Source of the DNA: CAZTYI01 sp964466185
Lineage (GTDB): Bacteria > Chlamydiota > Chlamydiia > Chlamydiales > SM23-39
Length of the DNA: 50,424 nucleotides
Direction: 5' to 3'
NCBI GenBank assembly: GCA_964466185.1
Contig: CAYXMS010000006.1
Location: 1 to 50,424, forward strand
Shown here: positions 19,167-28,991 of the stretch, one piece after another
Numbering within the stretch: the first letter of the stretch is position 1
How the letters are laid out: the number at the start of each line of letters is the position of its first letter
Position numbers and translations under genes: made by a program
Notes under the pieces: generated by a model
What the model saw: only the letters and a program-made list of their open reading frames with translations
The model's database searches: none
What the model was told of the DNA's origin: nothing

Positions 19167-19620
19167 AAAAATTTTTGATCCGATCAGACAAAAACAGGTC
19201 TTTTCTCTGCCTGAAGAAGTTGTCAGGCAGAATTTAATTGTTTTAATGGTTGAAAAATTAAATTTTCCGAAAAGTCTGATTTCGGTTGAAAAAGAATTGA
19301 CCCTTCTACCTCATTTACAGGGGCGCAAACTACCTTTAAGAAGAGCTGATATTTTAGTGTTTGGTAAAAATATGCATCCGTCTTATCCGCTTTATCCTCT
19401 TTTGATGATAGAATGTAAAAGGGATAAATTAACCTATCAGGCTTTGCAGCAGGTAATTGGCTATAACTATTATGTGCAGGCTTATTTTACAGCTATTGCA
19501 GCAAAAAATGAGATTAAAGTAGTCTTTCGAGATAGTGTAAGTAAATGGCAAACATGGGATTTTCTGCCATCTTATAATCAGTTGCTAAAATTGGTTTTAG
19601 ATAATCAAAATTTGTTATAA
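19147..19620 (+). CDS. PD-(D/E)XK protein, HSDR_N_2-like
   Basis: This 157-residue protein resembles the isolated type I restriction R-subunit N-terminal domain. Candidate catalytic residues are the Asp of RADILVF and E-C-K of LLMIECKRD, followed by the conserved Gln in LQQVIGYN. There is no helicase, HsdS or HsdM nearby, so it is not a restriction enzyme in this context. It starts with TTG (19147 or 19156) inside the hpf 3' end, suggesting coupling. Similar stand-alone proteins occur in many obligate host-associated bacteria; their role is unknown. Confidence 0.72.
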   Translation: MFKLNNRKIFDPIRQKQVFSLPEEVVRQNLIVLMVEKLNFPKSLISVEKELTLLPHLQGRKLPLRRADILVFGKNMHPSYPLYPLLMIECKRDKLTYQALQQVIGYNYYVQAYFTAIAAKNEIKVVFRDSVSKWQTWDFLPSYNQLLKLVLDNQNLL

Positions 19621-19655
19621 TAAATTTTGGTTGGAAGAAGTTAGAAAAATTAGAT

Positions 19656-21566
19656 ATGCAGGTTTTTGATAAAAATTTTAATCTTTTAGTTCAAAAAAAT
19701 CGCAATTTTGCTTTCAGATATTTTGTTTTTAAAAACCAATTACACCATAAATATTGCGTTGAGCTTGAAAGTTCTTTTAAAAATTTAGATGCTTTACAAA
19801 AAATCCAGGCTTTTCAAACAAGTTTGCAAAAGAATCAAATAGATATAGTTTTTATCTATGGTTTGAAAAGTTTTTGGCAGACTGAGGACTTTTTAAAAAA
19901 TTGGCTTAAACAGAAAAGAAAACAGAAAATAATCATTCTAGAAAAAGATCAGTTGTTAATAGCTGCTTTTTTACAAAAGAAAAAAGCCGGTTTTTGGCTC
20001 AAAAAATCGCAAATCGAAATCCATCTTTTGCCTTCGAAAAAATATCAGGCTGGATTTTTAGAGTTCTTTGTATTTAGATTTTTCTTGAAACGCGTGGAAT
20101 TTTTTTCCGCACAGACTGAGGATAAAAATTTTCAGGCCTTTAAACAGAGAATGCAAATAGAGCTGATGGATTTCTCAGCCCGTATTATAGACCAATTAAA
20201 TTTTCCCTTTATTTTGGAAAATACAGTAGAAAATTTAAAGTTTTTGCAAAAATCTTTTAATTTGGCCTATTTAAGAAATTTTTTTTTGGATCAGCCCGCT
20301 ATTATCTGCGGAGCCGGCCCTTCTCTTGTTTTGGAAAAGAACCGGCTTGAAAAAATAAAAAAACAAAACAGGGCTTTGATCATAGCCGGAGGCTCTGCGA
20401 TTGCTGCGCTTTGCTCTTACGGGATTGAACCGCATATAGCTGTTGCTATAGATCCTAATCTTGAAGAGTTTGCCAGGCTGAAAAATGTTAAGGGAGATTT
20501 TGCTTTATACTATAATTTGCGCTTGAACAAAGATGCTTTACAAATTTTTAATCAAAATCCGTTAGTCTATTTTCAGAATAACAGTATAAAATTAAACAGC
20601 TGGCTGGAGAAAAAAGCTAAAATTAAAGTTTCGAGTATAAACAAAAAATTGCCGAAAAATGCTTATTCGGTGTCTTTACAGGCTTTAGCTATAGCTGAAT
20701 TTTTAGGCTGTTCGCCAATTGTTTTATGCGGTATGGATTTGGCTTATGGCAAAACCGGTCTTTATACGCCGGGAATTATAACAACAGATCAGCTGTCTTC
20801 TTTAGATTTAGGGAATCTTATATCAGAGCAAAAAGATAAGCATGGCACGTCGATTAGAACGGTTTTAAAATTTCAGATAGAGGCCATGGTTTTCGGCAAA
20901 TATAAAAAACAACAAAATATAAATCTGATTAACGCTACAGCTGGCGGTCTGGCAATTCCTAATGTGGCTTTTCAGCCCCTTGAAGAAATAGAGAAAAAAT
21001 ATTTTCCGGAATGTGTTGATGAAAATAAACTTGTGCAAAAATTTGAGCAAACAAACTTTCTAAAAATAGCTGTAGATAAATTTTTTAAGTTGGTGCAAAA
21101 CCAGCAGTTTACTGAAAAGCAAATGCAACAGCATAAAAATTTAAAATCAGCAGTCGGAGAGCTTAAAAAATCTTTGTTTCGCTCCAAGAAAATAATTAAT
21201 GCAATTATAGCTTCAGTTAAAAAACTTAAAGACTTGAATCAAAAACATAAAGTTGCCAGTAAAAAGAAATCGGATCAGCTAAAAAAAATCGAAGAACAAA
21301 GTGCTTTTGAAATTGCTGCAAAAAATATGGAAGATCAGCAGATGTTGCAAGAAGAAGAAAGAAAATTAAAAGTTTTACAGTGGGATTTAGAAAAAGAATT
21401 GGCCTTTTCCCTTTTTCTCGGGGAAATTAGACTGGCCATATGTTTATACATAAGATATTTTAATTTGCCTAAACAAAAGGCTATCTTAGTTAAATATCAA
21501 AAGCTAAAGCAAATTACTTGTCAGTGCTATAAGATTTTAACTTGTAGCGCAAAGTCCTTTCGCTAA
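19656..21566 (+). CDS. MptE-like/DUF115 family protein
   Basis: This 636-residue protein has a central DUF115 domain. Visible motifs are IICGAGPSL (about 213), GGSAIAALCSYGIEPHIAVA with a following AIDP, and PIVLCGMDLAYG. The family includes 6-hydroxymethylpterin pyrophosphokinase-like proteins and motility-accessory/sugar transferase-like factors (MAF). No flagellar or nonulosonate genes lie nearby, so the substrate is unknown. The N-terminal 200 residues are Lys/Phe-rich and divergent, and the C-terminal region (about 480-590) is a coiled coil. The 3' end overlaps the convergent response regulator by 53 bases. Confidence 0.7.
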   Translation: MQVFDKNFNLLVQKNRNFAFRYFVFKNQLHHKYCVELESSFKNLDALQKIQAFQTSLQKNQIDIVFIYGLKSFWQTEDFLKNWLKQKRKQKIIILEKDQLLIAAFLQKKKAGFWLKKSQIEIHLLPSKKYQAGFLEFFVFRFFLKRVEFFSAQTEDKNFQAFKQRMQIELMDFSARIIDQLNFPFILENTVENLKFLQKSFNLAYLRNFFLDQPAIICGAGPSLVLEKNRLEKIKKQNRALIIAGGSAIAALCSYGIEPHIAVAIDPNLEEFARLKNVKGDFALYYNLRLNKDALQIFNQNPLVYFQNNSIKLNSWLEKKAKIKVSSINKKLPKNAYSVSLQALAIAEFLGCSPIVLCGMDLAYGKTGLYTPGIITTDQLSSLDLGNLISEQKDKHGTSIRTVLKFQIEAMVFGKYKKQQNINLINATAGGLAIPNVAFQPLEEIEKKYFPECVDENKLVQKFEQTNFLKIAVDKFFKLVQNQQFTEKQMQQHKNLKSAVGELKKSLFRSKKIINAIIASVKKLKDLNQKHKVASKKKSDQLKKIEEQSAFEIAAKNMEDQQMLQEEERKLKVLQWDLEKELAFSLFLGEIRLAICLYIRYFNLPKQKAILVKYQKLKQITCQCYKILTCSAKSFR

Positions 21567-22938
21567 TGCCTAAAATTTTTGCCGTTTTGTTTTTAGCATA
21601 ATTTTGCTCTTGCAATGTTCTTAAGATTAGTTTTTTTTCCATTTCTGCAATAGTTTGATATTTTTTTTCGCTGTTCTCAATTTGCTCTTTGTTTTCCATT
21701 TCAGATTTTATAATGGGTTTTTCAGCTTTTTCTAAAATATCGGCAAGAGAGTTTTTTTTGTGAGTCTTATGTTCTTGTGCAATATCTAAAAATAAATCCT
21801 GCGGAGATATTTGCTCTTTGCGGTCTAAAACTACAGTCCTTTCTAAAATGTTGGATAACTCTCTGATATTGCCGGGCCAAGGATAGTTTAACAGCTTTTC
21901 TTCACTATCGGGCAGGAAAATTTTATGTTTCTTGTTATATTTGTGGCTAAACTTTTGCAAAAAATATCTGGCCAGGGGCAAAATGTCTTTTCTGCGCTCT
22001 TTTAAAGGAGGTAGATGAAAGGGTACCACGTTTAGTCTGAAAAAAAGGTCTTCACGGAAAAGTTTTTTGTTAATAGCCGCTTTTAAATCCCGGTTTGAAG
22101 TAGCTATAATCCTGACATCGATCCTGAGCGGTTTTGAACTGCCGATCCTTTCAAATTCCATCTCTTGCAGCACTCTTAAAAGCTTGGCCTGTAAAGCAAG
22201 AGGTATTTCTGAAATTTCGTCTAAGAGTAAAGTGCCGCCGTCTGCTAGTTCAAATCTGCCAATGCGTTTTTGTTCGGCTCCGGTAAAAGCGCCTTTTTCA
22301 TGGCCGAAAAATTCGGCCTCAATCAGACTTTCAGGAATAGCTGCACAGTTAACTTTAATAAAAGGCTTATTTGAACGCTTGGAAAGAGCATGCAAACAGG
22401 AAGCAATAACTTCTTTGCCTGTACCTGACTCTCCGGTAATTAGGACACTGGCCTCGCTTTTGGCTATTTTTTCCAAGTCTTTAGCTTTTTGGGCTAAATA
22501 AGGAGAATAGGTTAAAAGCTGGGAGCTTTTTTGGTTTTCTTCCCTGAAAAATAGATTCTCTTTGAGCATTTTTTGCAGATCTTGCGCTTTTTCTATTAAC
22601 GTTTCTAAAGCATCTAAAGAAAAAGGCTTGATCAGATAGTTAAAAGCGCCTGCCTTAATTGCCTCTACGGCATTTTCTACGCTACCATGCGCTGTTACCA
22701 TAATAACCATTAAATCAGGATCAGCTTGCTTGGCAGATTTAAGCAGTTCCAGACCATTTAACTCAGGCATTTTTAAGTCGGTAATTAAAAGATCAAAGTC
22801 CTGGTTTTGTAACAGCTGCAGAGCTTCTTGGCCGTTTTTAGCAAGCTGCACTTCAAAGTTTTTCCTGCTTAGCGCATTTTTTAAAAAAGTACGTAAAAGT
22901 TCATCATCATCTGCTACTAAAATTTTATGGATGCTCAT
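21514..22938 (-). CDS. ctcC: NtrC-family sigma-54 response regulator (CtcC/AtoC)
   Basis: This 474-residue transcription activator has three complete domains. The receiver has phospho-acceptor D54 and the switch Lys in LIKPF. The AAA+ domain has Walker A GESGTGKE (169-176) and the sigma-54-contacting GAFTGA loop (216-221). The C-terminus is a Fis-type HTH (about 440-470, NYAKNKTAKILGISERTLRYKL). Immediately upstream (4 bases) is its partner kinase. The Chlamydia homologue CtcC is, as I recall, without this HTH, so specific DNA binding may be kept here. Confidence 0.93.
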   Translation of the reverse strand: MSIHKILVADDDELLRTFLKNALSRKNFEVQLAKNGQEALQLLQNQDFDLLITDLKMPELNGLELLKSAKQADPDLMVIMVTAHGSVENAVEAIKAGAFNYLIKPFSLDALETLIEKAQDLQKMLKENLFFREENQKSSQLLTYSPYLAQKAKDLEKIAKSEASVLITGESGTGKEVIASCLHALSKRSNKPFIKVNCAAIPESLIEAEFFGHEKGAFTGAEQKRIGRFELADGGTLLLDEISEIPLALQAKLLRVLQEMEFERIGSSKPLRIDVRIIATSNRDLKAAINKKLFREDLFFRLNVVPFHLPPLKERRKDILPLARYFLQKFSHKYNKKHKIFLPDSEEKLLNYPWPGNIRELSNILERTVVLDRKEQISPQDLFLDIAQEHKTHKKNSLADILEKAEKPIIKSEMENKEQIENSEKKYQTIAEMEKKLILRTLQEQNYAKNKTAKILGISERTLRYKLKSYSTDK

Positions 22939-22942
22939 TTTT

Positions 22943-24196
22943 CTATCCTTTTTTTAAGGGCAGGGTAACGGTAAAAGTTGTGCCTTTTTCTTCGGTAGAG
23001 CGGACATTTATTTTGCCCATGTGCGAGGTGATGATTTTATGGGCCTCCGCCAGTCCCAGACCGTTGCCTGTGGCTTTGGTAGTAAAAAAAGGCGAAAACA
23101 AATTTTTCAGCTCTGTTTCTTTCATGCCTTTGCCATTATCAGTAATATCGATTACGGCCTGGTTATTATTTTGAATTAAAGAAATGCTAATAAAGCCATT
23201 TTTATCCACAGCTTCTAAAGCGTTGCGTACTAAATTTAAAAGCGCAGACTTTAAAAGTTCGTTGTCAACATAAGCAAACAGGTTTTGTCCCGGCACATGA
23301 CACTTAAAAGTTTTTTCTTCTGAAAAAGTAGGGTCCATTTTGATTAGTTTAATCAGGTCTTTGATTAGGTTGGAAAGATTGGTTTTTTCTGCTTTTAAAC
23401 AAAGCGGTCTGGTAAAATGTAAAATGCTGCTAACCAGCCTTTCCAAGACTTTAGTTCCAGAAACGATCTGTTCTGCCATATCTTTTAAGGGAGGTTTGTT
23501 TTCCAGATCTCTAGCAAGAAGCGAGGCAAAACCCCGAATGCCGCCTAATGGATTGTTAATTTCATGAGCCACAGTTGTAGCTACTTGGCCAATTTCTTTG
23601 AGACGGCAAGATCTGGCCGCTTCTTCATTTAAGCGGTTAAGTTCGCTGACATCTTTTAAAAGAACGGTTATCCCTTGGTAAGGCTGCGGAGCATCCGATA
23701 CAAAAATAGCCTCTACTTCGATTTTTTTGCCATTCAGGCTCGTTTTTTCTTTTAAGTTTTTTCCCAGATCAAGAGCTTCTTTCATGGAAAAACCTAAAAA
23801 ATCATCCGGAAAAAGCTGGAAATAGTTTTTTAAGACCAGCTCGTTTGATTTTTTTTCTAAAAGATCTAAAGCCGCTTGGTTATGGCTGAGGATCAAGCCG
23901 TCTGTATCTATGAATAAAATGCCGTCTTGAGTAATTTTTAAAATGCTCTCTAAATAGGCAGAAGAAAATTTAAGTTCTTTAAGTGAGCGGTGCAGTTTGA
24001 GCAAGGTTTGCTCCATTTCAAAAGAGGCTGTATTCAGCTGGCCTTGCAGATTTTCTTTAGTCTTTTGAGTATTTTGTCTTTCCTCTTCAAAAAATTGGAA
24101 AGTTTTGGAAATATGGTATAGGCTCTCTTCTACATTTTGCTTTTTTAAAGCATCTTTGATGGCTGTTAACAGCTTGCTAAAAGCTTCATTTGTCAT
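22943..24196 (-). CDS. ctcB: NtrB-like sensor histidine kinase (CtcB/AtoS)
   Basis: This 417-residue cytosolic kinase has no membrane segment. An N-terminal coiled coil (about 15-80) is followed by a PAS domain (about 80-185, DGILFIDTDGLIL). The HisKA has phospho-acceptor H211 in VAHEINNPLGG, and the HATPase has the N box NALEAV (about 327), DITDNGKG and GNGLGLAEAHKI. It is in operon with the sigma-54 activator. The signal sensed by the PAS domain is unknown. Confidence 0.93.
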   Translation of the reverse strand: MTNEAFSKLLTAIKDALKKQNVEESLYHISKTFQFFEEERQNTQKTKENLQGQLNTASFEMEQTLLKLHRSLKELKFSSAYLESILKITQDGILFIDTDGLILSHNQAALDLLEKKSNELVLKNYFQLFPDDFLGFSMKEALDLGKNLKEKTSLNGKKIEVEAIFVSDAPQPYQGITVLLKDVSELNRLNEEAARSCRLKEIGQVATTVAHEINNPLGGIRGFASLLARDLENKPPLKDMAEQIVSGTKVLERLVSSILHFTRPLCLKAEKTNLSNLIKDLIKLIKMDPTFSEEKTFKCHVPGQNLFAYVDNELLKSALLNLVRNALEAVDKNGFISISLIQNNNQAVIDITDNGKGMKETELKNLFSPFFTTKATGNGLGLAEAHKIITSHMGKINVRSTEEKGTTFTVTLPLKKG

Positions 24197-24395
24197 GTTA
24201 TGGTCTTTTGAAAATTAAATCTTTATTAAAAATAGCTAAGAGCCAAACCAATTCCGCCCTTAGTCGCACTATAAAAAATTTAACAATTATGTAAAATTAA
24301 ATTTATGGATTTCTTTTTTATAAAAATTCTGATTTTAATCAGGAGAGAAAGAACAGTTTTTTGGTTTTTTAAAGCAAAAAGAAAAAAAATTTGCT

Positions 24396-25211
24396 ATGTT
24401 TGTGTTTATGCTGCAAAAACAACGCTTTTTAAATTTTTTGATATCAACAGGTTTGTTCTTAACTTTGTTTTTCAACTGTAGCTGTCAAAATAAAAATAAG
24501 CCTAAAAACACAGGCCGCAAAGCCAGTTCTGAATATATTTATCGCCGATCAGATTCTCGCTTTTACCATATGCAAATGTCTAAGCATAAAAGAAGAGCGC
24601 CATATCCTTGGGAAAAGCCTTGCTTTTTACCTTTGATTACCAAAGATTTTTTTCGCTGTAAAGGCAGCCGTATTAATCCGCCGGTTATAGATTCTTCTAA
24701 TCCCGATAAAATTATTACTTTTAAAGACTGCGACGGCCGCCATGGATTTACAAATAAACAGGGCGTTTATCCGATTTTGATTGAAATTTTAAACTATCTG
24801 CAGAAAAAAACCCGGAAAAAAGTTGTTATTACTTCAGGTTTCCGCTGTTTAAAACATAACCAGTATACCGATCGCTCCAGATGGGGTAAAAATTCTAAAC
24901 ACCTGATCGGTGCAGAAGTAGATTTTTATGTTGAAGGCTATGAAGATAAACCGGAAGTTATTGTCCATTTAATTCAGGACTTTTATAAACAGGAAAAACG
25001 CTATTACAGAAATAAAGAATATCAAAATTTTCAGCGCTATGAGAAAAAAACTAATACTACAGCTAAGCCCTGGTATAATAAAGAAATTTTTATCAAAGTC
25101 TTTAAAGAAAATGAAGGGCGCAATTTCGATAACCGCCATCCCTATTCCTATCTGGTTATTCAAGTACGCTATGACCGGCATAATAAAAAAAGAGTTGTCA
25201 TTCCTTATTAA
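24396..25211 (+). CDS. Exported M15/YcbK-like peptidase-fold protein
   Basis: This 271-residue protein has an N-terminal hydrophobic segment ending LFFNCSCQ, possibly a weak lipobox. Residues 141-178 carry the M15 pattern: ITSGFRC followed by SKHLIGAEVD (S167, H169, D176), two of the three zinc ligands. The third His, usually in a C-terminal H-x-V strand, is not evident (VIQVRYD there), so activity on peptidoglycan peptides is uncertain. It could start at 24396 or 24408. It lies divergently from the ctcB kinase and just before tRNA-Leu. Confidence 0.65.
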   Translation: MFVFMLQKQRFLNFLISTGLFLTLFFNCSCQNKNKPKNTGRKASSEYIYRRSDSRFYHMQMSKHKRRAPYPWEKPCFLPLITKDFFRCKGSRINPPVIDSSNPDKIITFKDCDGRHGFTNKQGVYPILIEILNYLQKKTRKKVVITSGFRCLKHNQYTDRSRWGKNSKHLIGAEVDFYVEGYEDKPEVIVHLIQDFYKQEKRYYRNKEYQNFQRYEKKTNTTAKPWYNKEIFIKVFKENEGRNFDNRHPYSYLVIQVRYDRHNKKRVVIPY

Positions 25212-25287
25212 TTTTTTTTTGGTTTTTTCCCGAACGGTTTTTAAGATTCCCCAAAAAAACATTTTTCTGTAAACTTTTTATCTTTAT

Positions 25288-25372
25288 GCCGATGTGGCGG
25301 AATTGGTAGACGCGGTAGACTCAAAATCTACTCTTACTCGTTAAGGTGCTGGTTCGAGTCCAGTCATCGGCA
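25288..25372 (+). tRNA. tRNA-Leu (CAA)
   Basis: The acceptor arms GCCGATG and CATCGGC pair, followed by discriminator A. The D-loop is GGCGGAATTGGTAGACG, the anticodon stem GTAGA/TCTAC has loop CTCAAAA (anticodon CAA at 25322-25324), there is a class II long variable arm, and the T-arm is GGTTCGAGTCC. CCA is not encoded. It sits at the left edge of the variable segment 25.4-39.6 kb. Confidence 0.97.
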
Positions 25373-25463
25373 TTTTTTTGTGAAAGCTCTGATTTTTGAT
25401 CAGTAGTAAAACAAAAAAATATTAAGCTAATGCTTAAATTTAAAAAATAATTGCAGCACTTAA

Positions 25464-28400
25464 TTAAAAAATATTTTTCTCACTCAGGCTTTTGAATTGC
25501 TGATATTTTTCTTTGAGATGTTTATTAAGTTCTTCATGTAGAATTTTAGCCTCTTCTGGATACGTGCGCTTTAAATAGTTATAACGCACTTGCTGATCTA
25601 AAAAATTTTCCAGTTCCATAGACGGTTCTTTAGAATCTAATTGGAAAGGATTCTTGTTTTCTTTTTTGCGTCTGGGATCAAAGCGATAGCAAAACCAGTA
25701 GCCGGAAGCGACTGCTTCTTTAGCTGCTTTTTCAGAATAGATCATGCCTCCTTTAATACCGTGGCTAATGCAGGAAGAATAAGCCAAAACCAAAGACGGC
25801 CCTTTATAGCTCTCGGCTTCTTTAAGCGCTCTGACTAGCCCGTTTTGATCAGCTCCCATGGAAACCGAAGCAACATATACATGTCCGTAAGTTAAAGCCA
25901 TTAAACCCAAATCTTTTTTAGCTGTGCGTTTGCCGCTGGCTGCGAATTTAACCACAGAACTCATGGGCGTGGCTTTAGAAGCTTGTCCTCCTGTATTAGA
26001 ATAAACCTCTGTATCGAGCACTAAAATATTCACATCTGCCCCTGTTGCTAGGACATGGTCCAGTCCGCCATAGCCGATGTCATAGGCCCAGCCGTCTCCT
26101 CCCACGATCCAAAGAGAAGGCTTGGTTAAAAGATCTTGTCTTTTAACAATTTCTAATAAAGCTCCGGCAGGTTTGTTTTTTTCTAAAAGCGGTTTGATTT
26201 GTTCTGAGAGTTTTTTGCTCTCTTCTCCATCTTCTGCTTTTTCTAGCCAGTCGGAAAACAGTGTTTTTAGTTTATTATCTACGCCTATCTGCAGAGCCTG
26301 CTGGATATATGTGCGTAGCTCTTGCCTTCTGTTATGAATAGCTAAAAACATGCCAAAGCCGAATTCGGCATTATCTTCAAATAGCGAATTGGCCCAGGCA
26401 GGGCCGCAGCCATTAGCACAAATAGCATAAGGAAAAGAGGGAGCAGAGCCCCCCCAGATTGAACTGCATCCAGTAGCGTTGGCTACAATCATTCTTTCGC
26501 CATACATCTGGGTGATCAGTTTTATATAAGGAGTTTCTCCACAGCCAGCACAGGCGCCGGAAAATTCTAAAAGCGGTTTTTTAAACTGGGAGCCTTTTAA
26601 AGTTAATTTGTCCATAGAGGTTTGTTTATTAGAAGCTTTCTGGGCATAATCAAACCTTTCTTGCAGCTGATTTTCCATTTCTTCTGTTTTTGGCCGCATA
26701 GCTAAAGCTTTGTTGCCTTTTTTTCCGGGACAGATCGCTACGCAGTTGCCGCAACCAGTACAGTCTTTGGCGGATACTTCAATACCAAAATATAAATTTT
26801 CCATGCCCTTTCCCATGGCTTTGATAAATTTGGCGTCTTTTGGGGCTTTGTTTTTTTCTTGTTCTGTAAGAAGAACCGGCCTAATAACAGCATGAGGGCA
26901 GACAAAAGCACACTGGTTACACTGAATGCAATTTTCAGAGAACCACTGTGGTAAAACAGTGGCAAACCCTCTTTTTTCATACTGCGAAGTAGCCGGAGGG
27001 AAAATACCGCCGGGAGTAAAAGCGGAAACTGCAAGCGTATCCCCTTTTTGTCTGTTGATCACATCGGCGATGTTTTTAACAAAATCAGGCCTGTTCTGTT
27101 CGGCCTTTTGGTCTTCATCTTTGAGGTTTTTCCAGCTTTCGGGATATTCGATTTGTACCAGTTTTTCTTCTGCTGTTTTGACTGCTTTCTGGTTTTTCAT
27201 AATAATGTCAGAGCCTTTTTTCGCATAGGTAGTTTTAATAGCATCGTTTAAAAGGCTGATTGCTTTTTCAAAAGGCAGAACCTTGCTCAGAGAAAAGAAA
27301 ACAGTCTGCATGACTGTATTGACTTTTGAGCCCAGACCTACATCGCGGGCAATGGAAACAGCATCGATGTTATAAAATTTTAACTTTTTCTCAGCAATCG
27401 TGCGTTTTAAATTGTTCGGTAGTTTTTTCTCCATCTCTTCCATGGTCCAGGAAGAGTTCAAAACAAAAATGCCGCCTTCCTTGATTCCTTCCAACAGATC
27501 ATATCTTTGGACATAAGATGCCTGATGGCAGGCAACGTAATCCGGACTTTGTACCAAATAAGTAGATTTGATGGGGCTTTTGCCAAATCTTAAATGGGAA
27601 ACAGTAATGCCGAAAGATTTTTTAGAGTCGTAAGAAAAATAGCCCTGCGCATAAAGATCGGTATGATTTCCGATAATCTTGATTGCGTCTTTGTTAGCCC
27701 CGACCGTACCATCTCCGCCAAGCCCCCAGAACTTACATTGTATGGTGTCTTTAGGTTCGGTATTGATCTTTTCTCCTATTGGTAAAGAACGGTAAGTCAC
27801 ATCATCGTTAATGCCTACAGTGAAATGGCTTTTCGGCTCGTTTTGGCTTAAATTATCGAAAACAGCTTTGACATCTTGCGGCCGGAAATCTTTCGAACCA
27901 AGGCCATATCTTCCGCCGACAACCAATTTGTCGTTAAGCCCAGCTTCTTTTAAAATAGCGGAAATATCAACAAAAAGCGGTTCGCCAAAAGCTCCGTTTT
28001 CTTTGGTGCGGTCTAAAACAGCTATTTTTTTCACTGTTTTGGGTAAAATTTTTAAAAAATGATTTTTGGAAAAAGGACGATATAGCCTGACTTTAATCAG
28101 ACCGACTTTGGCTTTTTGCCGCTTATTTAAATATTCAACGGTTTCTTCAGCAGTCTCCGCACCCGAGCCCATCATAATAATTACTCTTTCAGCATCGGGA
28201 TCCCCAAAATAATCAAAAAGGGAAAGGTTTCTTTTTGTCAGATTGGATACCTTCTGCATTTGCTGCTCAACAATTTCTGCTACCTTGTCATGAAAGGAAT
28301 TGGCAGCTTCCGCTGCCTGAAAATAAATGTCCGGATTCTGCGCAGTTCCCCGAATATGAGGATGCTCGGGATTTAAAGCCCTCTTGCGGTGCTTTTCTAA

Positions 28401-28991
28401 ATCTTCTTTATCAATCAGTTGTTTAATATCTTCATAATCTATCACATCAATGTTCTGTATCTCGTGAGAGGTTCTAAAACCATCAAAAAAATGGACAAAA
28501 GGTAAAGAGCTTTTAATGGACGCTAGATGAGCAACCAGTGCCAGATCCATAGCTTCCTGCACCGAATTGGAACAAAGCAGATTAAAGCCTGTTGCTCTGG
28601 CAGCCATTACGTCCTGATGATCGCCAAAAATAGAAAGAGCATGGGTTGCCAGCGATCTGGCAGAGACGTGGAAAACACAGGGCATGATTTCTCCGGCTAT
28701 CTTGTACATATTGGGGATCATTAAAAGTAAGCCCTGGGAAGCAGTAAAGGTAGAAACAAAAGACCCTGCTGCCAAAGCCCCATGCAAAGCACCGGCAGCC
28801 CCTGCTTCAGATTGCATTTCCGAAACTAAAACAGTTCTGCCGAAAATATTTTTCCGGCCCTGTGATGCCCATTCGTCTACAGATTCTCCCATGTTGGAAG
28901 AAGGGGTAATCGGATAAAGCGCCGAGACCTCCGAAAGAGCATAAGCGATATGCGCCGCAGCTGTATTGCCATCCATTGATTTTTTAGTCAT
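25464..28991 (-). CDS. nifJ: Pyruvate:ferredoxin (flavodoxin) oxidoreductase
   Basis: This enzyme oxidatively decarboxylates pyruvate to acetyl-CoA and CO2, reducing ferredoxin or flavodoxin. The 1175-residue single-chain protein has all PFOR domains in order: the N-terminal Pyr/TPP domain with YPITPSS, the transketolase C-like domain, the gamma domain, a two-[4Fe-4S] ferredoxin domain (CIQCNQCAFVCP near 687, CTGCGNCVAICP near 744), and the TPP-binding domain starting CAGCGETPY (near 815) with GGDGWAYDIG. The start follows GGGGAGG. The enzyme is oxygen-sensitive and typical of anaerobes. Chlamydiaceae use pyruvate dehydrogenase instead, so this is an accessory trait here. Confidence 0.96.
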   Translation of the reverse strand: MTKKSMDGNTAAAHIAYALSEVSALYPITPSSNMGESVDEWASQGRKNIFGRTVLVSEMQSEAGAAGALHGALAAGSFVSTFTASQGLLLMIPNMYKIAGEIMPCVFHVSARSLATHALSIFGDHQDVMAARATGFNLLCSNSVQEAMDLALVAHLASIKSSLPFVHFFDGFRTSHEIQNIDVIDYEDIKQLIDKEDLEKHRKRALNPEHPHIRGTAQNPDIYFQAAEAANSFHDKVAEIVEQQMQKVSNLTKRNLSLFDYFGDPDAERVIIMMGSGAETAEETVEYLNKRQKAKVGLIKVRLYRPFSKNHFLKILPKTVKKIAVLDRTKENGAFGEPLFVDISAILKEAGLNDKLVVGGRYGLGSKDFRPQDVKAVFDNLSQNEPKSHFTVGINDDVTYRSLPIGEKINTEPKDTIQCKFWGLGGDGTVGANKDAIKIIGNHTDLYAQGYFSYDSKKSFGITVSHLRFGKSPIKSTYLVQSPDYVACHQASYVQRYDLLEGIKEGGIFVLNSSWTMEEMEKKLPNNLKRTIAEKKLKFYNIDAVSIARDVGLGSKVNTVMQTVFFSLSKVLPFEKAISLLNDAIKTTYAKKGSDIIMKNQKAVKTAEEKLVQIEYPESWKNLKDEDQKAEQNRPDFVKNIADVINRQKGDTLAVSAFTPGGIFPPATSQYEKRGFATVLPQWFSENCIQCNQCAFVCPHAVIRPVLLTEQEKNKAPKDAKFIKAMGKGMENLYFGIEVSAKDCTGCGNCVAICPGKKGNKALAMRPKTEEMENQLQERFDYAQKASNKQTSMDKLTLKGSQFKKPLLEFSGACAGCGETPYIKLITQMYGERMIVANATGCSSIWGGSAPSFPYAICANGCGPAWANSLFEDNAEFGFGMFLAIHNRRQELRTYIQQALQIGVDNKLKTLFSDWLEKAEDGEESKKLSEQIKPLLEKNKPAGALLEIVKRQDLLTKPSLWIVGGDGWAYDIGYGGLDHVLATGADVNILVLDTEVYSNTGGQASKATPMSSVVKFAASGKRTAKKDLGLMALTYGHVYVASVSMGADQNGLVRALKEAESYKGPSLVLAYSSCISHGIKGGMIYSEKAAKEAVASGYWFCYRFDPRRKKENKNPFQLDSKEPSMELENFLDQQVRYNYLKRTYPEEAKILHEELNKHLKEKYQQFKSLSEKNIF

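Noticed and set aside
19147..19620. Restriction-modification system
   Set aside because: Only a stand-alone nuclease-like domain is present; no methylase or specificity subunit nearby.
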